A DNA stretch of 64,000 bases from Trichormus sp. NMC-1 (GCF_001858025.1 NZ_LZQD01000007.1:196240-260239), one strand, 5' to 3'; positions 18,527 through 29,973 are shown, numbered from the stretch's first letter. Translations and numbers: made by a program. Notes: a model not told the origin generated them from the sequence alone.

Positions 18527-19510
18527 CTACGGATATTCGTGAGATACAAATGGAACTGCAACTACTTCCCCCTCGGTTTCTCCAACTTGCACTTTTAAAC
18601 CTACACCACCGGCTTTACTACGGATGTAACCTAGTCCAAAGTGACCATCAGGGGTTTCTGTGTAACTGGTGAGTTTACCCACTTTTTCTTCCCCAATCGT
18701 GATCACGGTTCCCGGTTCCGCAGCAGCATCAAGCCGAATTCCCCAAAGGTATTGTTTTACACCTTTATATGTATTTAATCTCGCAATAGTTTCTTGTCCG
18801 ATGTAGCAGCCTTTATTAAAAGATACTGTCTGCCATAAACCTACTTCTAGGGGATTATAATCATCCGTGAGTTCAAAATCCGGGGCTGGACGACCTTGTA
18901 ATATTCTTAATATATCCCAAGCGCGATCGCTCAATTCTACCGCACCAAATTCTAAGATTTGATTCCACAATTTTTCTTTTTCAGCAGATGGGAAAATTAG
19001 CGTATATCCAGGGTTCGCCAAACCGCTACCCACCGCAAATATCACACCATCAACTAAGATATGATTACCATCAGGTTGACCAATCAGCCTCCCAGCGCCC
19101 AGCTTTTCAATTATGCCGTTACTTTGAGTGCCAATTAAGCTCAGGGTTGCAGTTTCATCAGTCACATCGGTTAATATTACCTTGTCAGCAAAGAAAATAT
19201 AACGATCTAACCATTGCATGAGCGACTCACGGCGCTTAAGTGAAACCAACAGTAATACTGCATCATCTAGAACATAGCCAGTCACCAAGTCAATCGTTCG
19301 GGCTGTAGATGTCACAATCACCGTATCACAGCCTGATCCAGGTTTCAGTCCTTGGAAATCATTAGTACTTTGTCCGTGTAAAAAGCGCAGTCTATCATCA
19401 TTAGAAACACGGATGATTCCCCAATGAGAGCGATTGTCGCAGACAGCAACCCCTTCCCTCGCTGCGTGGATAGCTGCTGCGTCTTTATCGTCAATTGCAG
19501 ATGTTGGCAT
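18527..19510 (-). CDS. ygfZ: YgfZ/GcvT-family folate-binding protein
   Basis: A GcvT-fold protein (327 aa from ATG 19510) with the diagnostic YgfZ/IBA57 signature KGCYIGQETIARL around residue 245. YgfZ proteins bind tetrahydrofolate and help assemble or repair Fe-S clusters in selected enzymes. Other supporting segments are LRFLHGQSTNDFQ (GcvT N-domain) and the final beta barrel with GLGYIRSK. The frame is open upstream to 19603; MYIQKKQ at 19543 is an alternative start, but MPTSAIDDKDAA gives the usual N-terminus. No good Shine-Dalgarno separates the two. Confidence 0.87.
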   Translation of the reverse strand: MPTSAIDDKDAAAIHAAREGVAVCDNRSHWGIIRVSNDDRLRFLHGQSTNDFQGLKPGSGCDTVIVTSTARTIDLVTGYVLDDAVLLLVSLKRRESLMQWLDRYIFFADKVILTDVTDETATLSLIGTQSNGIIEKLGAGRLIGQPDGNHILVDGVIFAVGSGLANPGYTLIFPSAEKEKLWNQILEFGAVELSDRAWDILRILQGRPAPDFELTDDYNPLEVGLWQTVSFNKGCYIGQETIARLNTYKGVKQYLWGIRLDAAAEPGTVITIGEEKVGKLTSYTETPDGHFGLGYIRSKAGGVGLKVQVGETEGEVVAVPFVSHEYP

Positions 19511-19603
19511 AGTGTTGCAGAGTTGCTTTTTTTGAATATACATCTCCGCAAATCTTAGCAAATAAGGGTTTATGGCTTCAACTTGTTTTGAACAAGAAAG
19601 CAA

Positions 19604-19998
19604 TGTGTGTAATTAATTCTGTCCGAGTACTGACCTAAGAGGACGCTCCAGAGTGGGAGACGCGGCGACGCGGAAGAAGAAGACGCGGTGAGGGGGAGAC
19701 GCGGTGACGCGGTGAGAAAGAAAGATTGTCTTCTGACAGTCAACTCTTTTCCCATATTTCCGTGTCTCTTTACTCTTGACTTATCCCCGTGTCCCTCTTT
19801 CCCCGTGTCCCCGTGTCCCCGTGTCTTCTTCAAAATTCAATGGGTTGCTATCAAATCCCAAGTGCATATGTCAAATTAAAGATGTAAAATCGTTTTTTTG
19901 GTGTTAGATGTTGAGTATTGCTCAAATTTGTTGAATTAAACCAACAGAATCCCTTTTTGCCATAATTATTGTAGATTCTTGTAGGAGTGAATGTGAAT
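19604..19998. repeat. repeat-rich intergenic region
   Basis: About 390 bases without a gene. 19661-19715 has GACGCGGTGA-type repeats and 19783-19826 has tandem CCCGTGT units (STRR). The last ~110 bases are AT-rich and should contain the promoter of the secreted-protein gene that follows. Confidence 0.75.
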
Positions 19999-20904
19999 AT
20001 GATGTTTTTGCGTAAAAATGTTTTGTCTTTACCAAGTCTAGCTGCCCTTGCAGTTTTAAGTATTAGTCTATCCGCCAATGCTCAGACGACACAGCCTATT
20101 GATCCTGTAATGCCTGACAACCAAGTCAGTGCCGAACCCTCAGCAGCTTCTTTGGCAAAAGTGCCAGCGCTCACCAACACTTCTACAGACATAATACCTG
20201 TTTCCGAAACAGAAGCAACTGAGCTTGCTGCCAATATCATGCCAGACAGCCAAGTTAGCGCCCAATCCACAGCCACCACCTCTGAAGAAGTACCCCAGTT
20301 TCCTAACGCTGCTACAGAAAAAACACCTAGTCGGACAATCATACCCGTTCCCGGTACAGTTGCCACCTCATCCATGATGCTGACAGATGTAGCTTCAGAG
20401 TCTACTTCCCAACCATCTGCGGCTCAAGTAGCACAGCCAAATCAAATAGCACAATCGGATATTGATGTAGGAAGATCCACCCGTGGCGGTAGCAGCTATG
20501 TTGGCGTAGGCGGTAATATTGGTGTAAGTGGTGGAGCTTCAGCCTTGGGCGATGGTAACTTCACAATCATCAGCAAAGTCGGTTTTACGAGGTCTTTATC
20601 AGTAAGACCGTCAGTGATTCTAGGAGATAATACCCTATTTCTCATTCCCATCACTTACGACTTCTCCTTCCAGCCCGCAGGAGGAGATCCTTTTACTGAA
20701 CCCCTAGCAATTGCTCCTTATGTAGGAGTCGGTGCAGCCATTCAAACGGGTGATAACTCGGAAACGGCTGTATTACTGACTGGTGGTATTGATGTACCTC
20801 TAAATAATCGCTTTACTGCCACAGCCTCTGTCAATGCTGGATTTTTCGGTCAAACCGATCTCGGTCTCTTGTTTGGAGTCGGTTACAATTTTGGCGGGTT
20901 TTAA
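19999..20904 (+). CDS. secreted outer-membrane barrel-like protein
   Basis: A ~301-aa exported protein. A signal peptide is clear: basic FLRKN, a hydrophobic core LAALAVLSISLSANA and likely cleavage after SANA. Residues ~30-150 are Pro/Thr/Ser/Ala-rich with two imperfect tandem units, each starting MPD(N/S)QVSA and ending near I(I)PV. Residues ~155-301 are Gly-rich with alternating polar and hydrophobic residues and end in VGYNFGGF, an aromatic last residue as in outer-membrane beta barrels. A linker plus small barrel anchored in the outer membrane is likely; function unknown. Start: GGAG at 19984 precedes ATG 19999 by 11 bases; GTG 19987 overlaps it. Confidence 0.65.
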   Translation: MMFLRKNVLSLPSLAALAVLSISLSANAQTTQPIDPVMPDNQVSAEPSAASLAKVPALTNTSTDIIPVSETEATELAANIMPDSQVSAQSTATTSEEVPQFPNAATEKTPSRTIIPVPGTVATSSMMLTDVASESTSQPSAAQVAQPNQIAQSDIDVGRSTRGGSSYVGVGGNIGVSGGASALGDGNFTIISKVGFTRSLSVRPSVILGDNTLFLIPITYDFSFQPAGGDPFTEPLAIAPYVGVGAAIQTGDNSETAVLLTGGIDVPLNNRFTATASVNAGFFGQTDLGLLFGVGYNFGGF

Positions 20905-21064
20905 TTAAAAGGGAATAGGGAATAGGGAACAGGGAATAGGGAACAGGGAATAGAAGGAAGAAATAAGGTAGAAGAAAGATAAATATTCCTCCCCATCTCC
21001 CCATCTCCCCCTGCCTCCCCTGCCTCCCCATCTCCCCATCTCCCCATCTCCCCTGCCTCCCCAA
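20905..21064. repeat. STRR arrays between two genes
   Basis: Tandem GGGAATA/GGGAACA units (about 20908-20952) followed by CCCCATCT/CCCCTGCCT units (about 20991-21062) fill the space between the converging gene ends. Confidence 0.8.
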
Positions 21065-22387
21065 CTACTTGGGACTAACTTTATCAATCACCTTGATTTT
21101 GCCGTCGTCTCCCACAGTCCAAACATCGTAAACACCAAGGACATCGCCATTGGCATCAACGTCTACATTACCACTGGCTCCTTGGTAGTTAATCTTTTTA
21201 CCTTCTTTTAGTAACTTCAATCCCTCACAGACATCAGTTACTTCTGTGCCAGTTCCACCAGCTACTTCACGGATTTTTCCCGCAATACCAACGCCTGTAT
21301 TTTCTTTAGCAGCTTGTGCTGCCAATGTTAACAAAGCAGCAGCATCCCAAGCTTGAGGTGCATATTCTCCTGGGGAACCGCCTTTTTTCTCTTGCCAAAG
21401 TTTTTTGAAACTTGCTAATGCTTTACCATCAGAACCAGGTACTGTCCCAATCGCACCCGATAATAGATATTTTCCGTCAGCACTTTTACCAACTTGTCCA
21501 GGAAAGGTATCTGATTTCACCCCATCTGTGAGCATAATTTGTACTCCTTTTGCTACACCTTGCTGATAGGCTGCTTTGAGGAATAAACTGCCTGTTTCGG
21601 CATACATCACAGCCAGTACTGCGTCGGGTTTACCAGCAAAAGTAGCACCTGCTTCAGTATCAAAGGTTTGGGCTTTGGGGTCGTAGCGAACTGGTTTATC
21701 TTTATTAACTACTGTTCCACCTAATTGTTCAAAGGTTTTCACAAATGCTTTTTCAAAACCTACGCCATAGTCGTTGTTAATTACAACTGTGGAAACTCTT
21801 TTAAATCCTTTTTTCTTAGCAAGTTGGGCTAAAGCTAGTGCTTGGTAGGTATCAGGGGGAGCAGTCCGCGCCCAAAAGCCTTTAAAGTCACCTTTTTGGG
21901 CTTTGTCGGTGAAGACGGGACTGGTGCTACCAGGGGAAACGATCATAACTTTATTGGGTACAGCTACGGAAACAGCAGCTGTAGAAACGCTACTAGCAAA
22001 GGAACCAACTACACCAGCTACTTTATCTACAGTTGCTAATTTGGTCATACCAGCTGCACCGGCTTTGGGGTCGGTTTGGTCGTCTACTTCTACTAAAGTG
22101 ACTTTTTCTCCGTTGACACCACCGCAAGCGTTGACGGTATCGACAAGTAAGGGAACGGAACCAACCATTTGCTGACCAATAGAGGCTAAGTCACCGGTTG
22201 TTGGTAACAAACTACCAATTTTCAACCCTTTAGGATTATCGGTGGTTGTGGTTGAGTTAGCTGCTGGGGTGGCAGTAGTTCCTGCGGGTGTTGGGTTAGT
22301 TGTGGTGGTATTATCACAAGCAGCCATGAATAAGCCGCTGGCTATGGTAAATACTGTTAAAGCTAGGGAAACATTAATTCTGGACAT
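21065..22387 (-). CDS. natB: NatB-like branched/neutral amino acid binding lipoprotein
   Basis: A 440-aa periplasmic substrate-binding protein of the LivJ/NatB type. The N-terminus is a lipoprotein signal (TIASGLFMAACDN, lipobox Cys at ~24) followed by a Thr/Asn-rich tether. Then comes the Peripla_BP_6 fold: LKIGSLLPTTGDLASIG, VGSFASSVSTAAV and MIVSPGSTSPVFT are ligand-lobe motifs. It resembles NatB, the binding protein of the N-I neutral amino acid ABC transporter in cyanobacteria. No permease or ATPase genes are adjacent, which agrees with the scattered nat genes of this group. NatB itself versus a paralogue cannot be settled here. Confidence 0.85.
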   Translation of the reverse strand: MSRINVSLALTVFTIASGLFMAACDNTTTTNPTPAGTTATPAANSTTTTDNPKGLKIGSLLPTTGDLASIGQQMVGSVPLLVDTVNACGGVNGEKVTLVEVDDQTDPKAGAAGMTKLATVDKVAGVVGSFASSVSTAAVSVAVPNKVMIVSPGSTSPVFTDKAQKGDFKGFWARTAPPDTYQALALAQLAKKKGFKRVSTVVINNDYGVGFEKAFVKTFEQLGGTVVNKDKPVRYDPKAQTFDTEAGATFAGKPDAVLAVMYAETGSLFLKAAYQQGVAKGVQIMLTDGVKSDTFPGQVGKSADGKYLLSGAIGTVPGSDGKALASFKKLWQEKKGGSPGEYAPQAWDAAALLTLAAQAAKENTGVGIAGKIREVAGGTGTEVTDVCEGLKLLKEGKKINYQGASGNVDVDANGDVLGVYDVWTVGDDGKIKVIDKVSPK

Positions 22388-22546
22388 GGATAACTCTCAA
22401 TCCTGGGATATTCAGGAGCCTGAAAGTAGGATAAAACTAGGTTGAAAATCCAGATCAATTCTATCCAGACTCCAAAGCCTAAATAATAGCATCCATCTCA
22501 AGAAGTATCAGTGCTAGGAAAATATTAATTTTTACTCGGCTAAAAA

Positions 22547-22638
22547 CGGAGAAGGAGGGATTCGAACCCTCGGATGGACCTTACGATTCCATCAACAGAT
22601 TAGCAATCTGCCGCTTTCGACCACTCAGCCACCTCTCC
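22547..22638 (-). tRNA. tRNA-Ser (anticodon GCU)
   Basis: A 92-base class II tRNA on the minus strand. The acceptor GGAGAGG pairs with CTTCTCC (one G-U), the D arm starts TGGCTGAGTGG, the anticodon arm CAGATTGCTAATCTG presents GCT, there is a long variable arm, and the T arm is GAGGGTTCGAATCCCTC. Discriminator G. CCA is not encoded. It would read AGC/AGU serine codons. Confidence 0.95.
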
Positions 22639-22703
22639 CGGTCATAGACAACAATGTTATCAGAGATTTTTAAGCAAGTCAATAGTTATTTTTTCATTTG
22701 TTC

Positions 22704-22736
22704 AGTGGTCAGTTACTAATCACTAGTGACCACTGA
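22704..22736. terminator. hairpin at the crtB 3' end
   Basis: CAGTGGTCA / TGACCACTG inverted repeat 10 bases beyond the crtB stop. No strong T tract; related 'CAGTGGTCAGT' palindromes are dispersed repeats in cyanobacteria, so this is a probable rather than proven terminator. Confidence 0.45.
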
Positions 22737-22745
22737 CAAATGACC

Positions 22746-25128
<2,383 letters not shown>

Positions 25129-25284
25129 TTAAACCTACTGCTTTTCAATATTTCTTAACTGTTTTCTCGATTCTCATTATATGTTGCAATCCGTTACATT
25201 TGGTATCACTTCCTGAAAAGGCTGAGGAATTAGAGGCCAAAAGATAGAGTAGAGAGGATTTAATTTTCTTTTGGTCAGCCAATT

Positions 25285-26382
25285 ATGCACACATCTCAGC
25301 ATCTCCAAAGCTTTGGTAATCACCTGATTCTCGGTATTTCTGGTACAACCCTCGGCGATGATGATAAACGGGCGCTAAACGAGTTAAAACCAGTTGGGGT
25401 CATATTTTTCGCCAAAAATTTTCTTGACGGTGTACCTTATCCGGTTTGGTTAGAAAGCTTCAAGCAGCTAATTGACCAAATTCACCAATATGCTGAACGT
25501 GATTTCATGTTCACTACATTAGACCATGAAGGTGGTCGTGTTGTCCGCACACCTTTACCTATTACCCGTTTTCCTCATGCTTATTTGCTACAAAGCCACG
25601 CATATGAAGTCGCAAAAGCCACAGCATTAGAATTAAAATCACTGAGTATTAATCTTTCTTGGTCTCCTGTGGCTGATATTTTCTCAAATCCCCAAAACCC
25701 GATTATTGGAACTCGTGCTTTTGGGACTACTCCCGAAACTGCTAGTCAAGGTGCGCGTGAATATTTTCAAGGACTAAGGGAAGGAGGAATTCTCGGTTGC
25801 GCTAAACACTTTCCCGGACATGGAGACACTAGCACAGACTCTCATCTTGAGTTACCAATATTGAATTTAAGTTTAGAAGATTTGCGAAATCGGGAATTGA
25901 TACCTTTTCAAACCTTGATTAAGGAACAGGTTCCATTAATTATGACAGCGCATATTTTGTTTCCTCAAATCGATGCTGATGTGCCGGCAACTTTATCTAA
26001 AATAATTTTAAATGATATTTTGAGAGAAGAATTAGGTTTTCAAGGTGTGATAGTTTCTGATGATTTAGATATGAAAGCAGTTGCTGAGATGTTTATGCTA
26101 TCAGGAACGGTGGCGCGAGCTTTTCATGCTGGTTGTGATTTATTTATAGTTTCTCGAAATATCAATTCTTCATCTTTGGAACGGACTTATAAAATAGCTG
26201 AAGATTTTTCTGCCAGTTTGAATAATGGTAGTTTAGATACAGCAGTTGTAGAAGCGGCGAGGCAGAGAATTGAAAAGTTATTGCTGTTAACTCCCCAATA
26301 TCCAGTTTCTCTTCTTGATCAAGAAACATTGGTAAAAAATGCGGAATTAGCAATTGCTTGTACTTTTCAAAATCAAAACTAA
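25285..26382 (+). CDS. nagZ: beta-N-acetylhexosaminidase (GH3, NagZ-like)
   Basis: A 365-aa family 3 glycoside hydrolase of the NagZ type. The signature KHFPGHGDTSTDSHLELP carries the His/Asp acid-base pair special to NagZ; the nucleophile Asp is in VSDDLDMKAV. NagZ removes GlcNAc from 1,6-anhydro-muropeptides during cell wall recycling in the cytoplasm. No signal peptide is seen, which fits that role. Followed by a perfect 13-bp inverted repeat. Confidence 0.9.
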   Translation: MHTSQHLQSFGNHLILGISGTTLGDDDKRALNELKPVGVIFFAKNFLDGVPYPVWLESFKQLIDQIHQYAERDFMFTTLDHEGGRVVRTPLPITRFPHAYLLQSHAYEVAKATALELKSLSINLSWSPVADIFSNPQNPIIGTRAFGTTPETASQGAREYFQGLREGGILGCAKHFPGHGDTSTDSHLELPILNLSLEDLRNRELIPFQTLIKEQVPLIMTAHILFPQIDADVPATLSKIILNDILREELGFQGVIVSDDLDMKAVAEMFMLSGTVARAFHAGCDLFIVSRNINSSSLERTYKIAEDFSASLNNGSLDTAVVEAARQRIEKLLLLTPQYPVSLLDQETLVKNAELAIACTFQNQN

Positions 26383-26409
26383 TTATAACCAGTTGCAGTT
26401 TTTCAGGAG

Positions 26410-26447
26410 AATAAAGCTGATTCCTACAATCAGAAATCAGCTTTATT
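26410..26447 (+). terminator. hairpin terminator after nagZ
   Basis: AATAAAGCTGATT (26410-26422) pairs perfectly with AATCAGCTTTATT (26435-26447) across a 12-base loop, 27 bases after the nagZ stop. Confidence 0.7.
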
Positions 26448-26537
26448 ATGTTGGTACTTACAGCAGATTGCAGATCAATGAGGTACAGCATCTAGATTGA
26501 AACCTATACACATTCGCCAGTTTTACTTCTGACTCCT

Positions 26538-26626
26538 GTAGAGACATTTCGGCGAAACGTCTCTACTAAATGTACGGGCGTATTGCAATATGCCCATTTT
26601 GAGTACGGGCGTATTGCAATACGCCC
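26538..26626. repeat. cluster of dispersed palindromes
   Basis: Three inverted repeats in a row: GTAGAGAC...GTCTCTAC (26538-26566), GGGCGTATTGCAATATGCCC (26576-26595) and the perfect GGGCGTATTGCAATACGCCC (26607-26626). The last recurs at 47702-47721. The rest of the 26383-26744 gap holds only the nagZ hairpin and no gene I can support. Confidence 0.75.
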
Positions 26627-26744
26627 CTTCTGACTCCTGCTGTATGTGAACTGAATTAGATGAAAATCTAAATTCATTATTAGTGGTTGAATATTCATGC
26701 AAAAAGCCAAACTTGCTGATGATTAAGTCGCATCAATCTGGCTA

Positions 26745-27011
26745 CTATTTCCAGCCTTGGTATTGAGCTAACAACGCTTCCTCATCGGTTATTTCATTAG
26801 TTCCTGGAGGACTGAGATAAGCAATACCTAAGGCTTGGAGATATTTGCTTTGATTAAACGTAGTTTGACCGTTTTGACCGTTTTGACCGGTTTGGCCATT
26901 TTGACCGTTTTGGCCATTTTGAGAATCTTGACCACCTTTAATGTTAGCAGATGCTTCAACACTAAGTTCGGTCAATAATTCTTGATTTTTGATTTTTTCG
27001 GAGTATAACAT
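26745..27011 (-). CDS. small Asn-Gly-Gln repeat peptide with double-glycine leader
   Basis: An 88-aa peptide, family not recognised. Residues 1-28 end in SVEASANIKGG, the pattern of double-glycine leader peptides cleaved by C39-peptidase exporters. After it comes a run of six Asn/Thr-Gly-Gln units (xGQ)n, then a tail QSKYLQALGIAYLSPPG...YQGWK without cysteine. It has a good Shine-Dalgarno (AGGAGA, 7 bases before ATG 27011) and an isolated position with a long AT-rich upstream region, so it is probably truly expressed. A secreted peptide or RiPP-like precursor is plausible, but no modification enzyme or transporter is nearby. Confidence 0.65.
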   Translation of the reverse strand: MLYSEKIKNQELLTELSVEASANIKGGQDSQNGQNGQNGQTGQNGQNGQTTFNQSKYLQALGIAYLSPPGTNEITDEEALLAQYQGWK

Positions 27012-27018
27012 CAATTTT

Positions 27019-27024
27019 TCTCCT
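27019..27024 (-). promoter_or_regulatory. Shine-Dalgarno of the NGQ-repeat peptide
   Basis: AGGAGA on the minus strand, 7 bases before ATG 27011; it supports that start over the in-frame TTG at 27014. Confidence 0.7.
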
Positions 27025-27558
27025 AATTACACCTGGAGCATTACGTTAGTTGAGAACAGATTTGTAATTGTTCAACTAATTGCTTCCTTGTTTGTATAGT
27101 AGAGTCAATTTTTTTTGATTACCTCCGAATTATCTGAATTGAATTAGGTAGTCATTGAGAGATGATCAATCTGTTCCCAGTTATTGACAATGAAATCATA
27201 ATTTCCTGACATAGCTAACGCAAATATCTAGTTTTGCTCAAACTCGTGTGAGCAGATTTATCAATAAGCGAGTTAATCACAAATAAGTTGACAAAATCTG
27301 ATTGAAAACTTTGTAAATTTTGTGTAGTAAGGCTTTGCACGTTTATACTCATTAAATATATTTTTTGTTATCTACGTAATATTTGTGTGGTAAAAGTTAT
27401 TTTATTAACTAAAAATCACAGGAAAGACATATTTCGTAATCTCAATAAGTATTCTTTATTTATTCATTTGAATACTTAAAAAAGCTGTATTAAAAATAGC
27501 ATTGTCAGCAAACCCCGAAGGATTAGAGAACCTGAGATACTAGCAACTTACGTGAATA
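27025..27558. other. long AT-rich intergenic region
   Basis: About 530 bases between the small peptide gene and the mutL stop. No gene, tRNA or repeat array is visible. It is strikingly AT-rich with many T runs and should hold the promoter and leader of the peptide gene. Confidence 0.6.
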
Positions 27559-29229
27559 TCAAATTCCATGACTTTTGCCAATTACCCAATTACGACGGAA
27601 AAACCGAGCTAAAGAAGATTCTTCCAAAGATAAATAAATCGGTCTACCATGTGGACAGGTGCGGGGGTTGCGTGTGCGTTGCCAATCATCTAATAATTTC
27701 TGCATTTCTGGTAAATTCATTGGTGTACCGTTACGAATAGCACTGCGACAAGCAACAGCAACTTGGGCTGTTTGTAAATCTCCTCCCCAACTCAGTTCTA
27801 AAAGTGCTTCGGCACAGTCTTCACGTTGTTGTAACATTGCGGGAATATTGCGAACTGCCCAAAGTTTTTCACCAAATGGTTCAATATCTAAATTGATATT
27901 TTGCAGTTGGGAAACTTGCGCTGGTGATAATTGATAAAGAATAATTGGTGTTTCTACAGCTACAAGTTGCCAATGATCACAAAGTTGTTCATACAAAACT
28001 CGCTCATGGGCAATGTGCTGTTCTACTAACCACATTCCTCCTGAATGTTCAGCAATAATATAAGTATTGCTTACTTGGGCAACAGCTTTTAAATAGTTCT
28101 GAGTATGAGCTTGATTTTGATTTTGAGGTTGATTTTGAGGTTGAAAATTATAACCACCTTTTGTTTCTGCAACTTTGAGTAATTTACTGACTCGTGTTGT
28201 TTGAACAGATTCTTTAATATTCACTTCGGAAATCCGCAGTGCTTGGTTAATAGCTTGGGTAATTTGTTCTTGCCAAAAAGTTATGTCGTTGAGATAAATT
28301 TCAGTTTTGGCAGGGTTGCGATTCCAATTGATTTGGTCAGGAGAAATGGCCAGATGTAAAAAACAAATGGGATAGCGATCGCGCGGTAATGTTTTGTGAA
28401 ATGCTGATAAAATCGTTTGCTCTAATTCCGGTGATTTAATCATCCTGCCATTAATCGCTACTTTTACCCAATCAGGACGATGACGATGACACCTATCTGG
28501 TAAACCTATGACTATATTTATGACTGATTTGTCCAAGTTTGGTAATTCTAACTGACAAAAATGCAAATCACTCGCTCGCACTTGGGGCAGAATTTGCGGG
28601 ATTAATTGTTCTACAGTCGCAGCTGGACAGATAGTGAACAATTCTCGGTCATTTTGCCAAACTTGGTAAGTGACTTGAGGATGACAAAGGGCAATTTGTT
28701 GAATTATCCCTTGTACTGCCTTCATTTGCTGTGCAGGGGCGGGTAAACCTTGACGACGGGCGGGGCAGTTAGCGAACAAATTAGAGACCGTGACGACTGT
28801 TCCAGGGGCTATTGGAGCTATTTCTAGTTTGACTACTTCTCCACCTTCGTTATAAACAACCCGGTATCCCTCATTTCCACCTACGGGACGACTGAAAATT
28901 TCTAAATCTGCCAAGGTTGTTAAGCTGTGTAACGCCTCACCACGAAACCCTAAACTGGTAATTTTCCATAAATCCGCACTAGAACGAATTTTACTGGTGC
29001 TATGGGCTGCTGCGGCTTGTTGCAAGTCATCAAGATTCATTCCACAACCATTATCAGCTACGCGGACTCGCCAATTTTGTGGCCATAGAGAAACTACAAT
29101 GCGCGTTGCACCAGCATCTAGGGAATTTTCCACCAATTCCCGCACTACAGCGGATAAAGAGTCAATTACCTCTCCAGCCGTAATTAAATATACAACTTCT
29201 GTTGGTAAAGCTTGAATAGTAGATGCCAT
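27559..29229 (-). CDS. mutL: DNA mismatch repair protein MutL
   Basis: A 556-aa MutL. The GHKL ATPase motifs are in order: ELVENSLDAGATRI, DNGCGM, TSKI and GFRGEAL, followed by the transducer domain with the KVAINGR/RNPAKTEIYL type segments. The C-terminal dimerisation part ends with the CPHGRP motif. The linker (~365-385) is Gln/Asn-rich (NQPQNQNQAHTQN). MutL links mismatch recognition by MutS to strand processing. No mutS or other repair gene is beside it. Start ATG 29229 (MASTIQALP) is the conventional one. Confidence 0.95.
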   Translation of the reverse strand: MASTIQALPTEVVYLITAGEVIDSLSAVVRELVENSLDAGATRIVVSLWPQNWRVRVADNGCGMNLDDLQQAAAAHSTSKIRSSADLWKITSLGFRGEALHSLTTLADLEIFSRPVGGNEGYRVVYNEGGEVVKLEIAPIAPGTVVTVSNLFANCPARRQGLPAPAQQMKAVQGIIQQIALCHPQVTYQVWQNDRELFTICPAATVEQLIPQILPQVRASDLHFCQLELPNLDKSVINIVIGLPDRCHRHRPDWVKVAINGRMIKSPELEQTILSAFHKTLPRDRYPICFLHLAISPDQINWNRNPAKTEIYLNDITFWQEQITQAINQALRISEVNIKESVQTTRVSKLLKVAETKGGYNFQPQNQPQNQNQAHTQNYLKAVAQVSNTYIIAEHSGGMWLVEQHIAHERVLYEQLCDHWQLVAVETPIILYQLSPAQVSQLQNINLDIEPFGEKLWAVRNIPAMLQQREDCAEALLELSWGGDLQTAQVAVACRSAIRNGTPMNLPEMQKLLDDWQRTRNPRTCPHGRPIYLSLEESSLARFFRRNWVIGKSHGI

Positions 29230-29241
29230 AGCCGGAATTAC

Positions 29242-29294
29242 AAATCAAAAATCAAAAATCAAAAATCAAAAATCAAAAATTAAAAATTAAAAAT
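29242..29294. repeat. tandem AAAAATC repeat
   Basis: About seven copies of a 7-mer AAAAATC, drifting to AAAAATT, immediately upstream of mutL. Confidence 0.85.
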
Positions 29295-29472
29295 TGAGCG
29301 AACGTACAGAACATTAGCCTACAATATTCCGACTACTGGCTTCTGACAGATGTGTAGTTTTATTTAATATCTATTTAACATCTCAACAGAATTTTTGATT
29401 AATTGTAAAGAAAACCTGATTATAAGAGGATCTTTGATAAATTGCAGATGAGGTGATAAGCGGAAAAAACTT

Positions 29473-29802
29473 ATGAGTAGTAGTTTAGTCGCTGATGTTC
29501 AGGATCTGATGTCCCTTCTCGAATGGGGTCAACCTGCTTTTACAATTGTTGATGTGCGCGATCGCTACACTTACAATCACGGCCATATCACTGGGGCTAT
29601 CTCAATTCCCTTAGATGACTTGGAATCCCGTGCTAAATCTGCTCTGCACAAAGAACGCCAAATCTACGTTTATGGCGAACATGAAGCCCATGCAGCCCAT
29701 GCAGCCCAAATCTTGCGCGGTGCTGGCTTCACTGATGTCTCGGAAATTAAAGGTGGCCTTACTGCCTGGAAAACAATTGGTGGCGCTACAGAAGGGGTGT
29801 AA
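29473..29802 (+). CDS. rhodanese-fold protein lacking the catalytic cysteine
   Basis: A 109-aa single-domain rhodanese homologue. The fold markers are clear: FTIVDVRDRYTYNHGHITGA (first strand, CDC25-like aspartate and the GHI motif) and IKGGLTAWK at the end. Where the active loop should carry a Cys after IYVY, this protein reads GEHEAHAAHAAQIL, so there is no sulfurtransferase nucleophile. It is probably a binding or regulatory rhodanese module. Short His/Ala-rich loop, no signal peptide, monocistronic. Confidence 0.88.
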   Translation: MSSSLVADVQDLMSLLEWGQPAFTIVDVRDRYTYNHGHITGAISIPLDDLESRAKSALHKERQIYVYGEHEAHAAHAAQILRGAGFTDVSEIKGGLTAWKTIGGATEGV

Positions 29803-29877
29803 TACCGTTTCACTTTAAGGTGTATACAAATGGACAGACGCGGTGACGGGGAGATCCATTTGTAGCTTTAATTAAGT

Positions 29878-29971
29878 TAGGACTTACGCAAAACAGAACC
29901 AAAGTAGCGGTAATTCATGAATTACCGCTACACAGGAATAAGGTTTTCAGTCACATCTTGCGTAAGTCCTA
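29878..29971. mobile_element. 94-base MITE-like element with nested palindrome
   Basis: 14-bp terminal inverted repeats TAGGACTTACGCAA (29878-29891) and TTGCGTAAGTCCTA (29958-29971). The centre contains a perfect 26-bp palindrome TAGCGGTAATTCA/TGAATTACCGCTA (29906-29931). No coding capacity. The AGGACTTACGCA end is a frequent motif in cyanobacterial genomes, consistent with a non-autonomous insertion element. Confidence 0.65.
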
Positions 29972-29973
29972 CT

